Source: Capnocytophaga granulosa ATCC 51502
GTDB lineage: Bacteria; Bacteroidota; Bacteroidia; Flavobacteriales; Flavobacteriaceae
Reading direction: 5' to 3'
DNA length: 64,000 nt
Assembly (NCBI RefSeq): GCF_000411115.1
Contig: NZ_KE150242.1
Coordinates: 304,218 to 368,217, forward strand
Shown: positions 6,803-15,623 of the stretch, piece after piece
How the letters are laid out: each line of letters starts with the position of its first letter
How positions within the stretch are numbered: position 1 is the stretch's first letter
Notes under the pieces: model-generated
Seen by the model: the letters and a program-made list of their open reading frames with translations, nothing else
What the model was told of the DNA's origin: nothing
Database searches by the model: none
Translations under genes and position numbers: made by a program

Positions 6803-9505
6803 ATGAAAAAGTTTTTTAAAATTATTGGAATTATTTTTGTGGTCTTGATACTGCTACTTGTTTCCATTCCTTTTCTCTTTAAGAATACGATAAAAGAGAA
6901 AATCATGGAGAAAGTGAATGAAAGTGTAGATGCACAAATCAGTTTTACGGACTTCTCCCTCAGTGTGTTTAAGAACTTCCCCAATGCAACGGTGGAAGTA
7001 GGCGGACTGAAGGTGATTAACAACGCCCCTTTTGAGGGAGATACCTTGGCCTATGTGGGTAATTTCTCTGCAAAGGTGAACCTTAAGGATATACTCTTTA
7101 AGAAAGACGATGAACCTTACAAACTCCTTGGCTTCTCCATAGCCGATGCGGTGGTAAATGTACGTATAAATGAAGCCGGCAAAGGCAACTTTGACATTGC
7201 TAAAAGCACCTCGGATACTCCAGAGAGTGAGGAGCCTAATAATTTCTCTCTTGACTTAAATGAGTATAGCATTGATAACCTGCGCTTTACCTTTAAGGAA
7301 GATGGCTCAAAGATGAGTGTAATAGTGGATAGTCTTTATCACAAAGGAAAAGGAAATTTTGCAAATCAAGTGCTTGATTTAGAGACTACTACATCGCTTA
7401 AATTGTCTTTTGCCTCTGATGGTACGGCCTTTTTGCGCAACAATGTGGTGACCCTTGATGCGATCTTGGGTATAGACCTTAATCAGCAAAAATATACGCT
7501 AAAGGACAATACGCTAAAACTAAATGACCTAGAGCTTAATTTTGATGGCTTTGTACAACTCTTGGACGATGGTCAGCTCTATGACCTAAGTTTCAAAACG
7601 CCTAAGACTACCTTTAAGAACTGTTTAGACCTTATTCCTGCTGCTTATACCAAGAGTATAGAAGGGGTACAGACAACAGGTGAGTTTACAATCAACGGGA
7701 AGGTAGCGGGCAAATATACCCCTACGACTATTCCTAAGTTGGACATTCGTATGCTCTCTAATAATGCGTCTTTCAAGTATCCTTCTCTGCCTAAGTCGGT
7801 TAAGAATATTGATATAGATGTAAAGATAGGCAATGATACAGAGAAATTGGAAGATACTTATGTGAATATCAATCGTTTTGCTTTTACGATAGACCAAGAT
7901 GCTTTCTCTGCAAAAGCCCTTTTAAGGAACCTTACAGGGAATATGCTTGTGGATGCAGACCTTAAAGGAACTATCAATTTGGAGAATATCCAAAAAGCCT
8001 ATCCTGTACAGATGGATTTAGACCTAAAGGGAATCCTCAAGGCCGATATAACTACTTCTTTTGATATGGCATCGGTAGAGAAAAAAGCTTACGAGCGTAT
8101 TCGCAATGCAGGGCATGCCTCTTTGGAAAAGTTTGTCTATTCTGGAGCAGGATTCCTACAGCCTTTCCATATCAACAAGGCAGGGCTTTCCTTCAATAAT
8201 GCTAAGATAGAGCTTACCGAACTAGACGCCAAGACAGGAAAAACGGACTTTAATATCAAGGGAACCTTGGAAAACTTCTATGGCTTTACTTTGCGCAATG
8301 AAGTGCTCAAAGGGAACTTCTCCTTGGCCTCCAACCATATAGATGTGGGTGACTTTATGCAAACCGATACGCCAGCGGAAACCCCTAAGCAAGAGGAGAA
8401 AAAACCTGCTGAGACCAAGCCAGCCACTACAAATACCTCTACCGCAGGAGCCTCTATCAAAATTCCTGCTTTCCTAGATTGTACCCTCGATGCCAAGGCA
8501 AAGACTGTACTCTATGATAAGCTTAACCTAAACAATGTATCAGGTAAGCTTATTATCAAAGATGAAAGAGTAAGCCTACAGAACTTACAGACTGATATAT
8601 TTGGAGGAAAAACAGCCGTTACAGGAAACGTATCTACCAAGGGAGATACCTCTACCTTTGCTGTAGATCTAGATATGACCAAGCTCAATGTTACAGAATC
8701 TTTCTCTCAGATAGATATGCTTAAGAAGATCATGCCTATTGCCAAGGTGGTAGAAGGATTCTTTAGCTCCAAGATCAATGTAACAGGAAAGCTCACTCCA
8801 GAGCTCACTCCCGATATTAATTCGCTTTCAGGAAGCCTTTCCGCTTCCTTGTTGGATAGCCATGTGAAACAAACCTCTCCACTTGTTTCGGCCTTGGATT
8901 CACAGTTCACCCAGCTGAACCTCTCCAAGCTGAATCTTAAAGACCTTAAAGCTAATGTAACCTTTGAGAATGGTCGTGTGGTAGTAAAACCTTTCACAAT
9001 TAAGTGGAATGGTAGTACCATCAATGTAGCAGGAACCCATGGTTTTGACCAAACGATGGACTACAAACTAACCTTCAATGTACCGGCTAAGATGCTCGGG
9101 CCAGATGCTTCGGCTCTATTGGCTAAGCTCACCGCTACCGAACAGCAGAAGTTGGGGGATATTCCAGTGAATGTGAATATGGGAGGTAACTTTACCAAGC
9201 CACAGGTCTCTACCGATATGAAACAGGTGGTAAATAACCTAGCCCTACAGGTAGCCAAAGCACAGGCCAATCAGCTAACAGACAAGGTAATGGATAAGGT
9301 AACCAATGAAGTAACCAACAAGATTACCGAGAAGATAGGAGGAGAAGCCATGAACAAAGCCACAGATGCTTTGGGTAAGATCATAGGTGGTAAAACACAA
9401 GCTAACCCTGCCGATACCACTAAAACCCAACAACAAGCCCCTAAAGACCAAGCTAAAAAAGCAGTAAACAACCTCTTGGATGGACTGTTTAAGAAGAAAG
9501 AATAA
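6803..9505 (+). CDS. AsmA-like family protein
   Basis: A 900-residue protein with one N-terminal membrane segment (about residues 4-26, IIGIIFVVLILLLVSIPFLF) and the rest periplasmic. The opening after the anchor (ISFTDFSLSVFKNFPNATVEVGGLKV) is the usual AsmA start, and long beta-rich repeats follow, as in the bridge-like lipid-transfer AsmA/TamB group. Near 530-555 is a Pro/Lys/Thr/Glu-rich linker (PAETPKQEEKKPAETKPA), and the AsmA-like C-terminal region follows. The C-terminal ~100 residues are helical and Gln/Lys/Asn-rich. The family is linked to outer-membrane assembly and phospholipid transport. It lies between two heptamer repeat sites and is probably a single-gene unit. Confidence 0.88.
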   Translation: MKKFFKIIGIIFVVLILLLVSIPFLFKNTIKEKIMEKVNESVDAQISFTDFSLSVFKNFPNATVEVGGLKVINNAPFEGDTLAYVGNFSAKVNLKDILFKKDDEPYKLLGFSIADAVVNVRINEAGKGNFDIAKSTSDTPESEEPNNFSLDLNEYSIDNLRFTFKEDGSKMSVIVDSLYHKGKGNFANQVLDLETTTSLKLSFASDGTAFLRNNVVTLDAILGIDLNQQKYTLKDNTLKLNDLELNFDGFVQLLDDGQLYDLSFKTPKTTFKNCLDLIPAAYTKSIEGVQTTGEFTINGKVAGKYTPTTIPKLDIRMLSNNASFKYPSLPKSVKNIDIDVKIGNDTEKLEDTYVNINRFAFTIDQDAFSAKALLRNLTGNMLVDADLKGTINLENIQKAYPVQMDLDLKGILKADITTSFDMASVEKKAYERIRNAGHASLEKFVYSGAGFLQPFHINKAGLSFNNAKIELTELDAKTGKTDFNIKGTLENFYGFTLRNEVLKGNFSLASNHIDVGDFMQTDTPAETPKQEEKKPAETKPATTNTSTAGASIKIPAFLDCTLDAKAKTVLYDKLNLNNVSGKLIIKDERVSLQNLQTDIFGGKTAVTGNVSTKGDTSTFAVDLDMTKLNVTESFSQIDMLKKIMPIAKVVEGFFSSKINVTGKLTPELTPDINSLSGSLSASLLDSHVKQTSPLVSALDSQFTQLNLSKLNLKDLKANVTFENGRVVVKPFTIKWNGSTINVAGTHGFDQTMDYKLTFNVPAKMLGPDASALLAKLTATEQQKLGDIPVNVNMGGNFTKPQVSTDMKQVVNNLALQVAKAQANQLTDKVMDKVTNEVTNKITEKIGGEAMNKATDALGKIIGGKTQANPADTTKTQQQAPKDQAKKAVNNLLDGLFKKKE

Positions 9506-9513
9506 AATCAATA

Positions 9514-9569
9514 ACTAGTGACAAATGACTAGTGACTAATCCTATTGTCACTAGTCATTTGTCGTTAGT
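9514..9569. repeat. inverted heptamer repeat, 23-bp stem
   Basis: The left arm 9514-9536 and right arm 9547-9569 are reverse complements at 21 of 23 positions, with a 10-base loop (9537-9546). Both arms are made of the GACTAGT/GACAAAT heptamers seen at 6713. It lies 8 bases after the AsmA stop and could act as a terminator, although no T run follows directly. Confidence 0.8.
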
Positions 9570-9591
9570 CACTATTTGTTAATCATTAGAA

Positions 9592-10254
9592 ATGAAGGAT
9601 ACAGCAAGACATCAAGGGATGCGAAATCTTTTGGCGCGACAGCTTTCAGAGCGTCCGCAGTACCCGATCTCTGATGAAAAGGTATTACAAGCCATTAGAA
9701 CCATTCCCCGACATTTGTTTTTAGACAGTATTTTTGAAGAAAGAGCTTATCAAGATATAGCCTTTCCTATTGGTGCAGATCAGACGATTTCTCGCCCTCA
9801 TACAGTGGCATTCCAGACACAGTTGCTAGAGGTGCAACCAGGACAGAAAGTACTTGAGATAGGTACAGGAAGCGGCTATCAGGCGGCCGTATTGGTGCTA
9901 CTGAAGGTAGAACTTTATACGATAGAAAGGCAACAAGAGCTCTTCAAGAAGACCAAACTTCTACTAGAGCGAATGGGTTATATGCCTAAAAAAATGATTT
10001 TTGGGGACGGCTATAAGGGTTATATAGAACAAGCACCTTATGACCGTATTTTGGTAACTGCGGGGGCGCCAGAGGTACCTATGGAATTGCTGGTACAACT
10101 GAAGATCGGAGGGCGGCTAGTAATCCCTATAGGGAAAGGCGAGCAGATTATGACCGTTTTTACACGCCTTTCGGCCAATGAGTTCAACAAAGAGGAATAT
10201 GGAACCTTTGGGTTTGTACCTATGCTGGAGAATGTGCAATCGAAAATTAGGTAA
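9592..10254 (+). CDS. pcm: protein-L-isoaspartate O-methyltransferase
   Basis: A 220-residue protein with the PCMT layout. It has an N-terminal helical part (MRNLLARQLSERPQYPISDEKVLQAIRTIPRHLF), the active-site loop GADQTISRPHTVAFQTQLL, the SAM-binding motif I VLEIGTGSGYQAAVL at about 83-97, and the late RILVTAGAPEVP and GGRLVIPIG motifs. It methylates isoaspartyl residues in aged proteins with S-adenosylmethionine, starting their repair in the cytoplasm. Length is normal for the bacterial family. The ATG at 9592 follows directly after the inverted heptamer repeat. The gene stands alone on the plus strand, with the CBS-pair gene 133 bases downstream having its own promoter. Confidence 0.94.
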   Translation: MKDTARHQGMRNLLARQLSERPQYPISDEKVLQAIRTIPRHLFLDSIFEERAYQDIAFPIGADQTISRPHTVAFQTQLLEVQPGQKVLEIGTGSGYQAAVLVLLKVELYTIERQQELFKKTKLLLERMGYMPKKMIFGDGYKGYIEQAPYDRILVTAGAPEVPMELLVQLKIGGRLVIPIGKGEQIMTVFTRLSANEFNKEEYGTFGFVPMLENVQSKIR

Positions 10255-10343
10255 AAGGTAGAAAGTAAGAACAAGATGCAAATATACGAAAAAAAAACGG
10301 AAAATAAAAATGGATTTTTTGCTATAATTCAAATATTTTTTAT

Positions 10344-10351
10344 TAACTTTG
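10344..10351 (+). promoter_or_regulatory. promoter -7 box TAACTTTG for the CBS-pair gene
   Basis: TAACTTTG matches TAnnTTTG, with TTG at 10319-10321 about 22 bases upstream as a -33 box. It lies 36 bases before the ATG at 10388. Confidence 0.6.
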
Positions 10352-10387
10352 TAGTGCAAAAAAGTTATTAATTAATATTATAAAGAT

Positions 10388-10804
10388 ATGAAACAAAGAG
10401 TTCCTGTTTCCCAGATTATGTCTAAAGACGTAGTAACAATAGACCCTACTAAGACCTTGTATGAGGCAGAGGCATTGTTCAAAAAACACCACATTCGTCA
10501 TATTCCAGTGGTGGAAGGACGCAAACTTATAGGAGTACTGAGTCTCACCGACTTGTTGCGTATTAGCTTTGCTGACCTTTCTGATGACGAAAAGCATGTG
10601 GATAGTGTAGTGTATGATATGTTCACCATTCCACAAGTAATGGCCAAGGTACCGCTTTCTATCTCACCTGATACTACTATCAAGGAAGCTGCAGAGATAC
10701 TTGCAGGACAGACTTTCCACGCCTTGCCTGTTACTGAAAATGGAAATTTGGTAGGTATGCTTACCACTACCGATCTTATCAAGTATCTGCTAGAGCAGTA
10801 CTAA
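10388..10804 (+). CDS. stand-alone CBS domain pair protein
   Basis: A 138-residue protein made of two CBS domains only. The first (about 5-65) contains VSQIMSKDVVTIDPTKTL and HIRHIPVVEGRKLIGVLSLTDLL; the second (about 75-138) contains VMAKVPLSISPDTTIKEAAEIL and FHALPVTENGNLVGMLTTTDLI. Such Bateman modules bind adenine nucleotides and report cell energy state, often to partner enzymes or channels. No catalytic or membrane part is attached and the neighbours give no clear partner. It has its own promoter and is followed by a strong hairpin terminator at 10831, so it is a single-gene unit. Confidence 0.92.
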   Translation: MKQRVPVSQIMSKDVVTIDPTKTLYEAEALFKKHHIRHIPVVEGRKLIGVLSLTDLLRISFADLSDDEKHVDSVVYDMFTIPQVMAKVPLSISPDTTIKEAAEILAGQTFHALPVTENGNLVGMLTTTDLIKYLLEQY

Positions 10805-10830
10805 GACTCGCCTTATCATAGGAGACAAGA

Positions 10831-10858
10831 GAAGCCAAAATCCGCGGATTTTGGCTTC
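10831..10858 (+). terminator. hairpin terminator between the convergent CBS and S9 peptidase genes
   Basis: A perfect inverted repeat: gaagccaaaatcc pairs with ggattttggcttc around a two-base centre, followed by ttc and further T. It lies 26 bases after the CBS-pair stop and 36 bases from the end of the convergent peptidase gene, so it may work in both directions. Confidence 0.85.
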
Positions 10859-10894
10859 TTTCATTACAATTATACCATGCAAACTATTGAATAC

Positions 10895-12802
10895 TTATTT
10901 GAGGGTTTCTTTGAGCCAACCAAAGAAGGTACGCTGCCAAAGGAGTGCATTCTGAGGTTGTAATACCCAGTGGTTTTCGTCAGGGAAGTAGAGGAGCTTG
11001 CTCTTGATTCCTCTGAGCTGGGCAGCGGTGAAGGCTTGGAAGCCTTGTTCTTCGGGAACACGATAGTCCTTGCCGCCATGAATGATGAGAATAGGTGTAT
11101 CCCATGCCTCCACTTTCTCTATAGGGTTGAACTCGGTAACGGCCTTTTGAGCTATGGCATTGCCTTTATCCCAATAATCTCCTCCGAACTCATGTCGGTT
11201 GAAGAAAATCTCTTCAGTAGTGCCGTACATACTCTTGGTATTGAATACCCCGCAGTGGGCGATAAAGGTCTTAAAACGTTTGTTGTGGATACCTGCTAAG
11301 TAATATACAGAATATCCTCCGTAGCTAGCCCCTACAGCACCCAAGCGAGAAGTATCTACATAAGGCTCTTTGGCGATATCGTCAATGGCAGCTAAATAGT
11401 CTTTCATCACCTGTCCGCCCCAGTCGCCACTAATTTCGGCATTCCAAGCCACTCCATGTCCTGGCATACCACGACGGTTGGGAGCGATGACAATATAACC
11501 CTGAGAGGCCATCAGTTGGAGATTCCAGCGGAAACTGTAGAACTGAGTTAGTGCCGATTGAGGCCCTCCCTCACAATAGAGTAGGGTAGGGTATTTCTTT
11601 TTAGGAGAGAAATCAGGTGGATAGATAACCCAAGCGAGCATATCTTTGCCATCGGTGGTTTTTATAGTGCGCTCTTTTACAGGGCACTTGGCTATGTTCT
11701 TATAGAGGTCATCGTTGATATGAGAGAGCTGTTTTACCTCCAAGGGTGCTTTACGTTCTTTGAGATTGACAGTGTATATCTCGGCGGCTCTATTCATATC
11801 ATTACGAGAAACCACTAAGAGGTCGCCTGACTGGCCTAAGATATCACTTATATCAAAGATTCCTTTGGTGAGTTGCTTAGGGGTAGGGTTCTTAGCAAAA
11901 GGCTCTATTTCGAAGAGCTGCTGGGTACCTTGGGTAGCAGCGGTAAAGTAGATTTTCTTTCCGTCATTGCTCCAAATGTAGCTAAAAACGGTATTGTCCC
12001 AAGAGGCAGTAAGGTTGATCTTATTACCATCGAGCAGGATATATAGGTCATTCTTATCCGCTTCGTTGCCGTCCTCTTTCATGCTTAGCCAAGCCAAAAC
12101 ACCATCTTTGTTAAAAGAAGGGTGGGTATCGTAGCCCATCATACCTTCGGTGAGGTTGGTTGTAGTTTTACTTTCTATATCATACTGATAGATGTCAGTA
12201 TTGGTACTTACCACATAGTCAGTACCTACTTTGGCTTTGGTTACATAGAGAACCTTTTTACCATCGTTGCTCCATATGTAGTCTTCCTCTCCGCCAGAGG
12301 GCATCTGAGGACAGTAATAAGGCAAGCCCTGCATAATATCGGTTTGGGTACCATTGGATATCTTTTCAATAAACACATGGTTATAAGCCCCTTCGTTCCA
12401 CTTGTCCCAATGACGATGGTCTAAGCCTTCGTATACCTTCCCTGTGGATTTGTCCAATTCCTTATAGAAGTCCTTACCCAATACAGGGCGGAGTTTTACT
12501 TCCTTATGTATGAGCTTAAGCGTCTTGTCCGCATTGTACTTAATGGTGAGGTTCTCCAACTGCTCTTGAGTAATTGGAATGAGCTTGCCCCCACTGACGT
12601 CCAATTTGTAAAACTCCTTTTTGAAGGAATTTTCAGCCACATTGGGCGTGGTAACACTCAGTAAGACCTGTTTTTTATCAGGAGTTAGCCCGATGCCACT
12701 TACCCGATGTAATTCCCATAATTTCTCAGGAGTGAGTGGTTGTTGTGCTTGCGTATTATAAGTCATAATCAAAGCAAGGATTAGTAAAATTTTTCTCATC
12801 AT
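10895..12802 (-). CDS. S9 family serine peptidase (prolyl oligopeptidase/DPP type), secreted
   Basis: A 635-residue protein with a signal peptide (LLILALIMTYNTQAQ, cleavage near residue 19). The N-terminal part to about 370 is a WD40-like beta-propeller, with repeated phrases such as IWSNDGKKVLYVTKAK and YIWSNDGKKIYFTAA. The alpha/beta hydrolase domain follows: LLYCEGGPQS, the nucleophile elbow GASYGG, the acid in HGGKDYRVPEEQG and the His in DENHW complete the Ser-Asp-His triad. These enzymes remove di- or oligopeptides in the periplasm, supporting peptide-based nutrition in Bacteroidota. Two ATG codons stand in tandem at the start. It lies 55 bases behind dnaJ on the same strand and could be read through from the grpE-dnaJ unit. 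Confidence 0.92.
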   Translation of the reverse strand: MMRKILLILALIMTYNTQAQQPLTPEKLWELHRVSGIGLTPDKKQVLLSVTTPNVAENSFKKEFYKLDVSGGKLIPITQEQLENLTIKYNADKTLKLIHKEVKLRPVLGKDFYKELDKSTGKVYEGLDHRHWDKWNEGAYNHVFIEKISNGTQTDIMQGLPYYCPQMPSGGEEDYIWSNDGKKVLYVTKAKVGTDYVVSTNTDIYQYDIESKTTTNLTEGMMGYDTHPSFNKDGVLAWLSMKEDGNEADKNDLYILLDGNKINLTASWDNTVFSYIWSNDGKKIYFTAATQGTQQLFEIEPFAKNPTPKQLTKGIFDISDILGQSGDLLVVSRNDMNRAAEIYTVNLKERKAPLEVKQLSHINDDLYKNIAKCPVKERTIKTTDGKDMLAWVIYPPDFSPKKKYPTLLYCEGGPQSALTQFYSFRWNLQLMASQGYIVIAPNRRGMPGHGVAWNAEISGDWGGQVMKDYLAAIDDIAKEPYVDTSRLGAVGASYGGYSVYYLAGIHNKRFKTFIAHCGVFNTKSMYGTTEEIFFNRHEFGGDYWDKGNAIAQKAVTEFNPIEKVEAWDTPILIIHGGKDYRVPEEQGFQAFTAAQLRGIKSKLLYFPDENHWVLQPQNALLWQRTFFGWLKETLK

Positions 12803-12857
12803 ATATAGTATTAGAGATTCTTTCTTATGATAACTTAGCCCATAGCCAACGGGTCAG

Positions 12858-13973
12858 TCAGGAGAACATATCTTTGACTTTTTCAAAGAAGCTCTTTTCT
12901 GATTTGTCGGGTTGTGGAGTAAAGTTGTCATCTTCCATCATTTTTTGGAAGAAGTTTTTCTGCTCTTTGGTAAGGGTTTTAGGAGTCCATACATTTACAT
13001 GTACGAGTAAGTCTCCAGCCCCATATCCATCGAGGTTAGGCACTCCTTTGCCCTTGAGGCGTAGGATTTTTCCTGATTGGATTCCCTCTTCGAGCTTGAT
13101 ACGCACCTTTCCTGTGGCTGTTTCTATATCCTTGGAAGTACCCAAGACGGCTTCAGGCATGCTTATATATAGGTCTAAATGAAGGTTTTCTCCCTCACGC
13201 TTGAGGGTTTCATGTTCTATTTCCTCAATAAGCACTAATAAATCTCCGGGGATACTATTGTTGCCAGGGGCTTCGTTCCCCTTGCCAGGTACCTTCATCT
13301 GCATACCTTCTACTACCCCTGCAGGAATCTTAATAGTGACAGTTTCCTCTACCGTTTTTAGACCTTGGGAGTCGGCACCATCGGGCTTTTTGTCGATCAC
13401 TTCACCGCTTCCGCCACAAGTAGGGCAGGGGGAGGAAGATTGCATACGGCCGAGCATGGTATTGACCTCTCGGACGATACTTCCGTTGCCATGACAGGTG
13501 TTACAAGTCTTATAAGTGGCGCCTTCGGCCTTTACCTTACGAAGCACCTTTACTTTCTTTTCGGTACCAGTTACGATGTCGGCCAAGGTAAGTTTCACGC
13601 GGATACGTAGATCTCCCCCTTTTATTCTATAAGAGCGAGAATTTCCTCCACCGAAGCCGCCGAAGCCACCAAATCCGCTAAAGTGTCCGCCAAAGATATC
13701 CCCAAAGTTACGGAAGATATCTTCCATAGAACTATAACCGCCACCGCCACCCTCGAAGGCTGCGTGTCCGAATTGGTCGTATTGTGCTCGTTTTTGTTCG
13801 TCGCTCAGTATTTCATAGGCCTGAGCAGCCTCTTTGAATTTTTCTTCGGCCTCTTTGTCCCCAGGGTTTTTGTCGGGGTGGTATTCCAATGCTTTTTTTC
13901 GGTAGGCCTTTTTTATTTCAGCGGCAGTAGCTGTCTTGCTAACGCCTAAAATTTCGTAATAATCTTTTTTCAT
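12858..13973 (-). CDS. dnaJ: molecular chaperone DnaJ with reduced zinc finger
   Basis: A 371-residue protein. The J domain (1-70) has the HPD motif in YHPDKNPGD, followed by a Gly/Phe-rich linker ([12 protein letters not shown]) and the beta-sandwich client-binding domains ([26 protein letters not shown]). The zinc region has only two CxxCxGxG motifs, CNTCHGNG and CPTCGGSG, in place of the usual four; the four cysteines could still hold one zinc ion. My recollection is that flavobacterial DnaJ proteins share this reduction. It delivers unfolded clients to DnaK and stimulates its ATPase. It is encoded 21 bases behind grpE in the same operon; dnaK is not in the window. Confidence 0.95.
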   Translation of the reverse strand: MKKDYYEILGVSKTATAAEIKKAYRKKALEYHPDKNPGDKEAEEKFKEAAQAYEILSDEQKRAQYDQFGHAAFEGGGGGYSSMEDIFRNFGDIFGGHFSGFGGFGGFGGGNSRSYRIKGGDLRIRVKLTLADIVTGTEKKVKVLRKVKAEGATYKTCNTCHGNGSIVREVNTMLGRMQSSSPCPTCGGSGEVIDKKPDGADSQGLKTVEETVTIKIPAGVVEGMQMKVPGKGNEAPGNNSIPGDLLVLIEEIEHETLKREGENLHLDLYISMPEAVLGTSKDIETATGKVRIKLEEGIQSGKILRLKGKGVPNLDGYGAGDLLVHVNVWTPKTLTKEQKNFFQKMMEDDNFTPQPDKSEKSFFEKVKDMFS

Positions 13974-13994
13974 TTATTCAATCACTAAGAAAGC

Positions 13995-14711
13995 CTATTG
14001 TCCTACTACCACTTTAGGGTATCGGATAATCTTTTCTCCTAATTTGTATCCTTTTTCTACTACATCAATGATTTTTCCTTTGAGTTCAGGAGTAGGAGCA
14101 GTGGTTTGGGTCAGAGCCTCATGTATGTCGCTATCAAAGGTATCGGAGGCAGCCACAGGGATTTGTTCCAAACCTTTGGAACGGAGGGTACTGAGGAGCT
14201 TGCTGTGAATAAGTTCCACGCCACGGAGCAAGTTTTCGTCCTCGCTTTTGGAGATTTCCACTAGGGCACGATCAAAGTCATCTAAGACAGGGAGCATAGC
14301 CTGTATGACATCTTGTCCTGCTGACTTGAGTAGCTCTTGTCGCTCTTTGGCAGTACGTCGCTTATAGTTTTCGAACTCAGCGAAGAGCCGCATGAACTTA
14401 TCCTTTTCCTTGTGTAGCTCTGTTTCCAAGATAGAAATAGCCTCATCGGCCTGAGCTGCATCGCTAGCCTGTCTTTCTGCTTCGGCTTGTTTTTCAGCAA
14501 ATTCGGATTGAGTGTTATTGTCTTGATTTTCAGTTTCTTCCTGCACTTGAGCCTCTACTACTTGGGGTTCTTCTTGTGCGTAAGAAGTCTCTTGAGCAGG
14601 GGTAGGGTTGTCGTGTATTTCCTCATCTATAATTTCAGCATCTTGAAATTCTGCATCATGAATGTCATCAGCGTAGAGGTCGCCTTCGTTATGAGTGTGT
14701 CCTGTATTCAT
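13995..14711 (-). CDS. grpE: nucleotide exchange factor GrpE
   Basis: A 238-residue protein. The first ~85 residues are acidic and low-complexity (many Glu, Gln, Asp). A long coiled coil follows (EAISILETELHKEKDKFMRL, then FAEFENYKRRTAKERQELLK), then the GrpE head with LPVLDDFDRAL and the C-terminal YKLGEKIIRYPKVVV motif. It releases ADP from DnaK and acts as a thermosensor in the DnaK-DnaJ-GrpE cycle. It is longer than E. coli GrpE because of the acidic N-terminal extension. The promoter box at 14749-14756 lies upstream and dnaJ follows 21 bases downstream. Confidence 0.95.
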   Translation of the reverse strand: MNTGHTHNEGDLYADDIHDAEFQDAEIIDEEIHDNPTPAQETSYAQEEPQVVEAQVQEETENQDNNTQSEFAEKQAEAERQASDAAQADEAISILETELHKEKDKFMRLFAEFENYKRRTAKERQELLKSAGQDVIQAMLPVLDDFDRALVEISKSEDENLLRGVELIHSKLLSTLRSKGLEQIPVAASDTFDSDIHEALTQTTAPTPELKGKIIDVVEKGYKLGEKIIRYPKVVVGQ

Positions 14712-14748
14712 GGGTGTATTATTTTGTATTACTAATTCTTATTCATAG

Positions 14749-14756
14749 CAAAAGTA
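14749..14756 (-). promoter_or_regulatory. promoter -7 box TACTTTTG for grpE-dnaJ
   Basis: On the minus strand this reads TACTTTTG, matching TAnnTTTG, 38 bases before the grpE ATG. It supports grpE as the first gene of the unit. Confidence 0.55.
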
Positions 14757-14792
14757 CTGCCAAAGATTGAAAAGTGACAAAATGGCATATAC

Positions 14793-15593
14793 TTAGGGTG
14801 TATTGAGGGGAGTAGGTGTGTGTTTTGGATGTTTTGGGTGTTTGGTATGTCTTGGATGGTCTCGGTGTTTTCTTCGTTCGGTGAGATACCTAAAGCGGAC
14901 ATCATCGTAATATAGGCCAGCCAATAGGATAGCGATAGCAAAGAAAAGGGTCTTGATCCCCAAGGAAAGTTTTACGAAAGCGAATCCTGCAAAAAAGCCG
15001 CCTAAGAAGAAAAAGACAACGATAAATAGCCGTAGTCTGATGCTATTTTTTATATTTTTCTCCTGTTGTAGATAATTGTTTCTTCTGATATAGAATAATT
15101 GGGAAAGCTCAATGCCTAAGTCGGTAAACAAGCCTGTTAGGTGGGTGGTACGGACGGTTGCGTTGGAGATTTTGGTCACAAAAGAGTTTTGCAACCCCAT
15201 GGCATAGAGCAACATAAAGGTAGTCAACTCATGCGGAAAATGCTCCCACAGGGTATTGAAAAGGATAACACAACCGAGGGTCAAACATTCCAAGAGGGTA
15301 GGCCTGAAATACTTATTTTGCCTTTTGTGATAGTTGGCGTCTTCAATCAGCCAGCCCGAAGTAAATGAGCCACAGAGGAAGGAAAGGATATAACACAGGT
15401 AGATGGTACCTTTCCAGAACTCAGCTATAGAGACATCATGAATGAAAAAAGCGAAATGCCCAGTTACATTGGTTGTGAGCCTACTTAAGAAAAGGAAGCC
15501 CACTACATTGACTATACCCGCCACGAAGGAGAGTACGACTGCTATTTGTAAGTTATTCTTGGCAGAACGCTTTTTTCCTTGATGTCTGAACAT
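14793..15593 (-). CDS. DUF1275 (YoaK-type) membrane protein with His/Pro tail
   Basis: A 266-residue protein with about six hydrophobic segments between residues 15 and 230. It carries the DUF1275 signature: VLSFVAGIVNVVGFLFLSR, TTNVTGHFA, MGLQNSFVTKISNATVRTTHLTG and TDLGIELSQL. The family is widespread in bacteria with no proven transport activity. The last ~25 residues form an odd low-complexity tail rich in His, Lys, Pro and Thr (HRDHPRHTKHPKHPKHTP), encoded by a short tandem repeat at about 14800-14870. It lies between grpE and pheS on the same strand, with a ~30-base gap to pheS, so it may be read from the rpiB-pheS promoter. Confidence 0.85.
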   Translation of the reverse strand: MFRHQGKKRSAKNNLQIAVVLSFVAGIVNVVGFLFLSRLTTNVTGHFAFFIHDVSIAEFWKGTIYLCYILSFLCGSFTSGWLIEDANYHKRQNKYFRPTLLECLTLGCVILFNTLWEHFPHELTTFMLLYAMGLQNSFVTKISNATVRTTHLTGLFTDLGIELSQLFYIRRNNYLQQEKNIKNSIRLRLFIVVFFFLGGFFAGFAFVKLSLGIKTLFFAIAILLAGLYYDDVRFRYLTERRKHRDHPRHTKHPKHPKHTPTPLNTP

Positions 15594-15623
15594 AATTGTT
15601 TGTTTATCACGAGTTTAGGTGTG

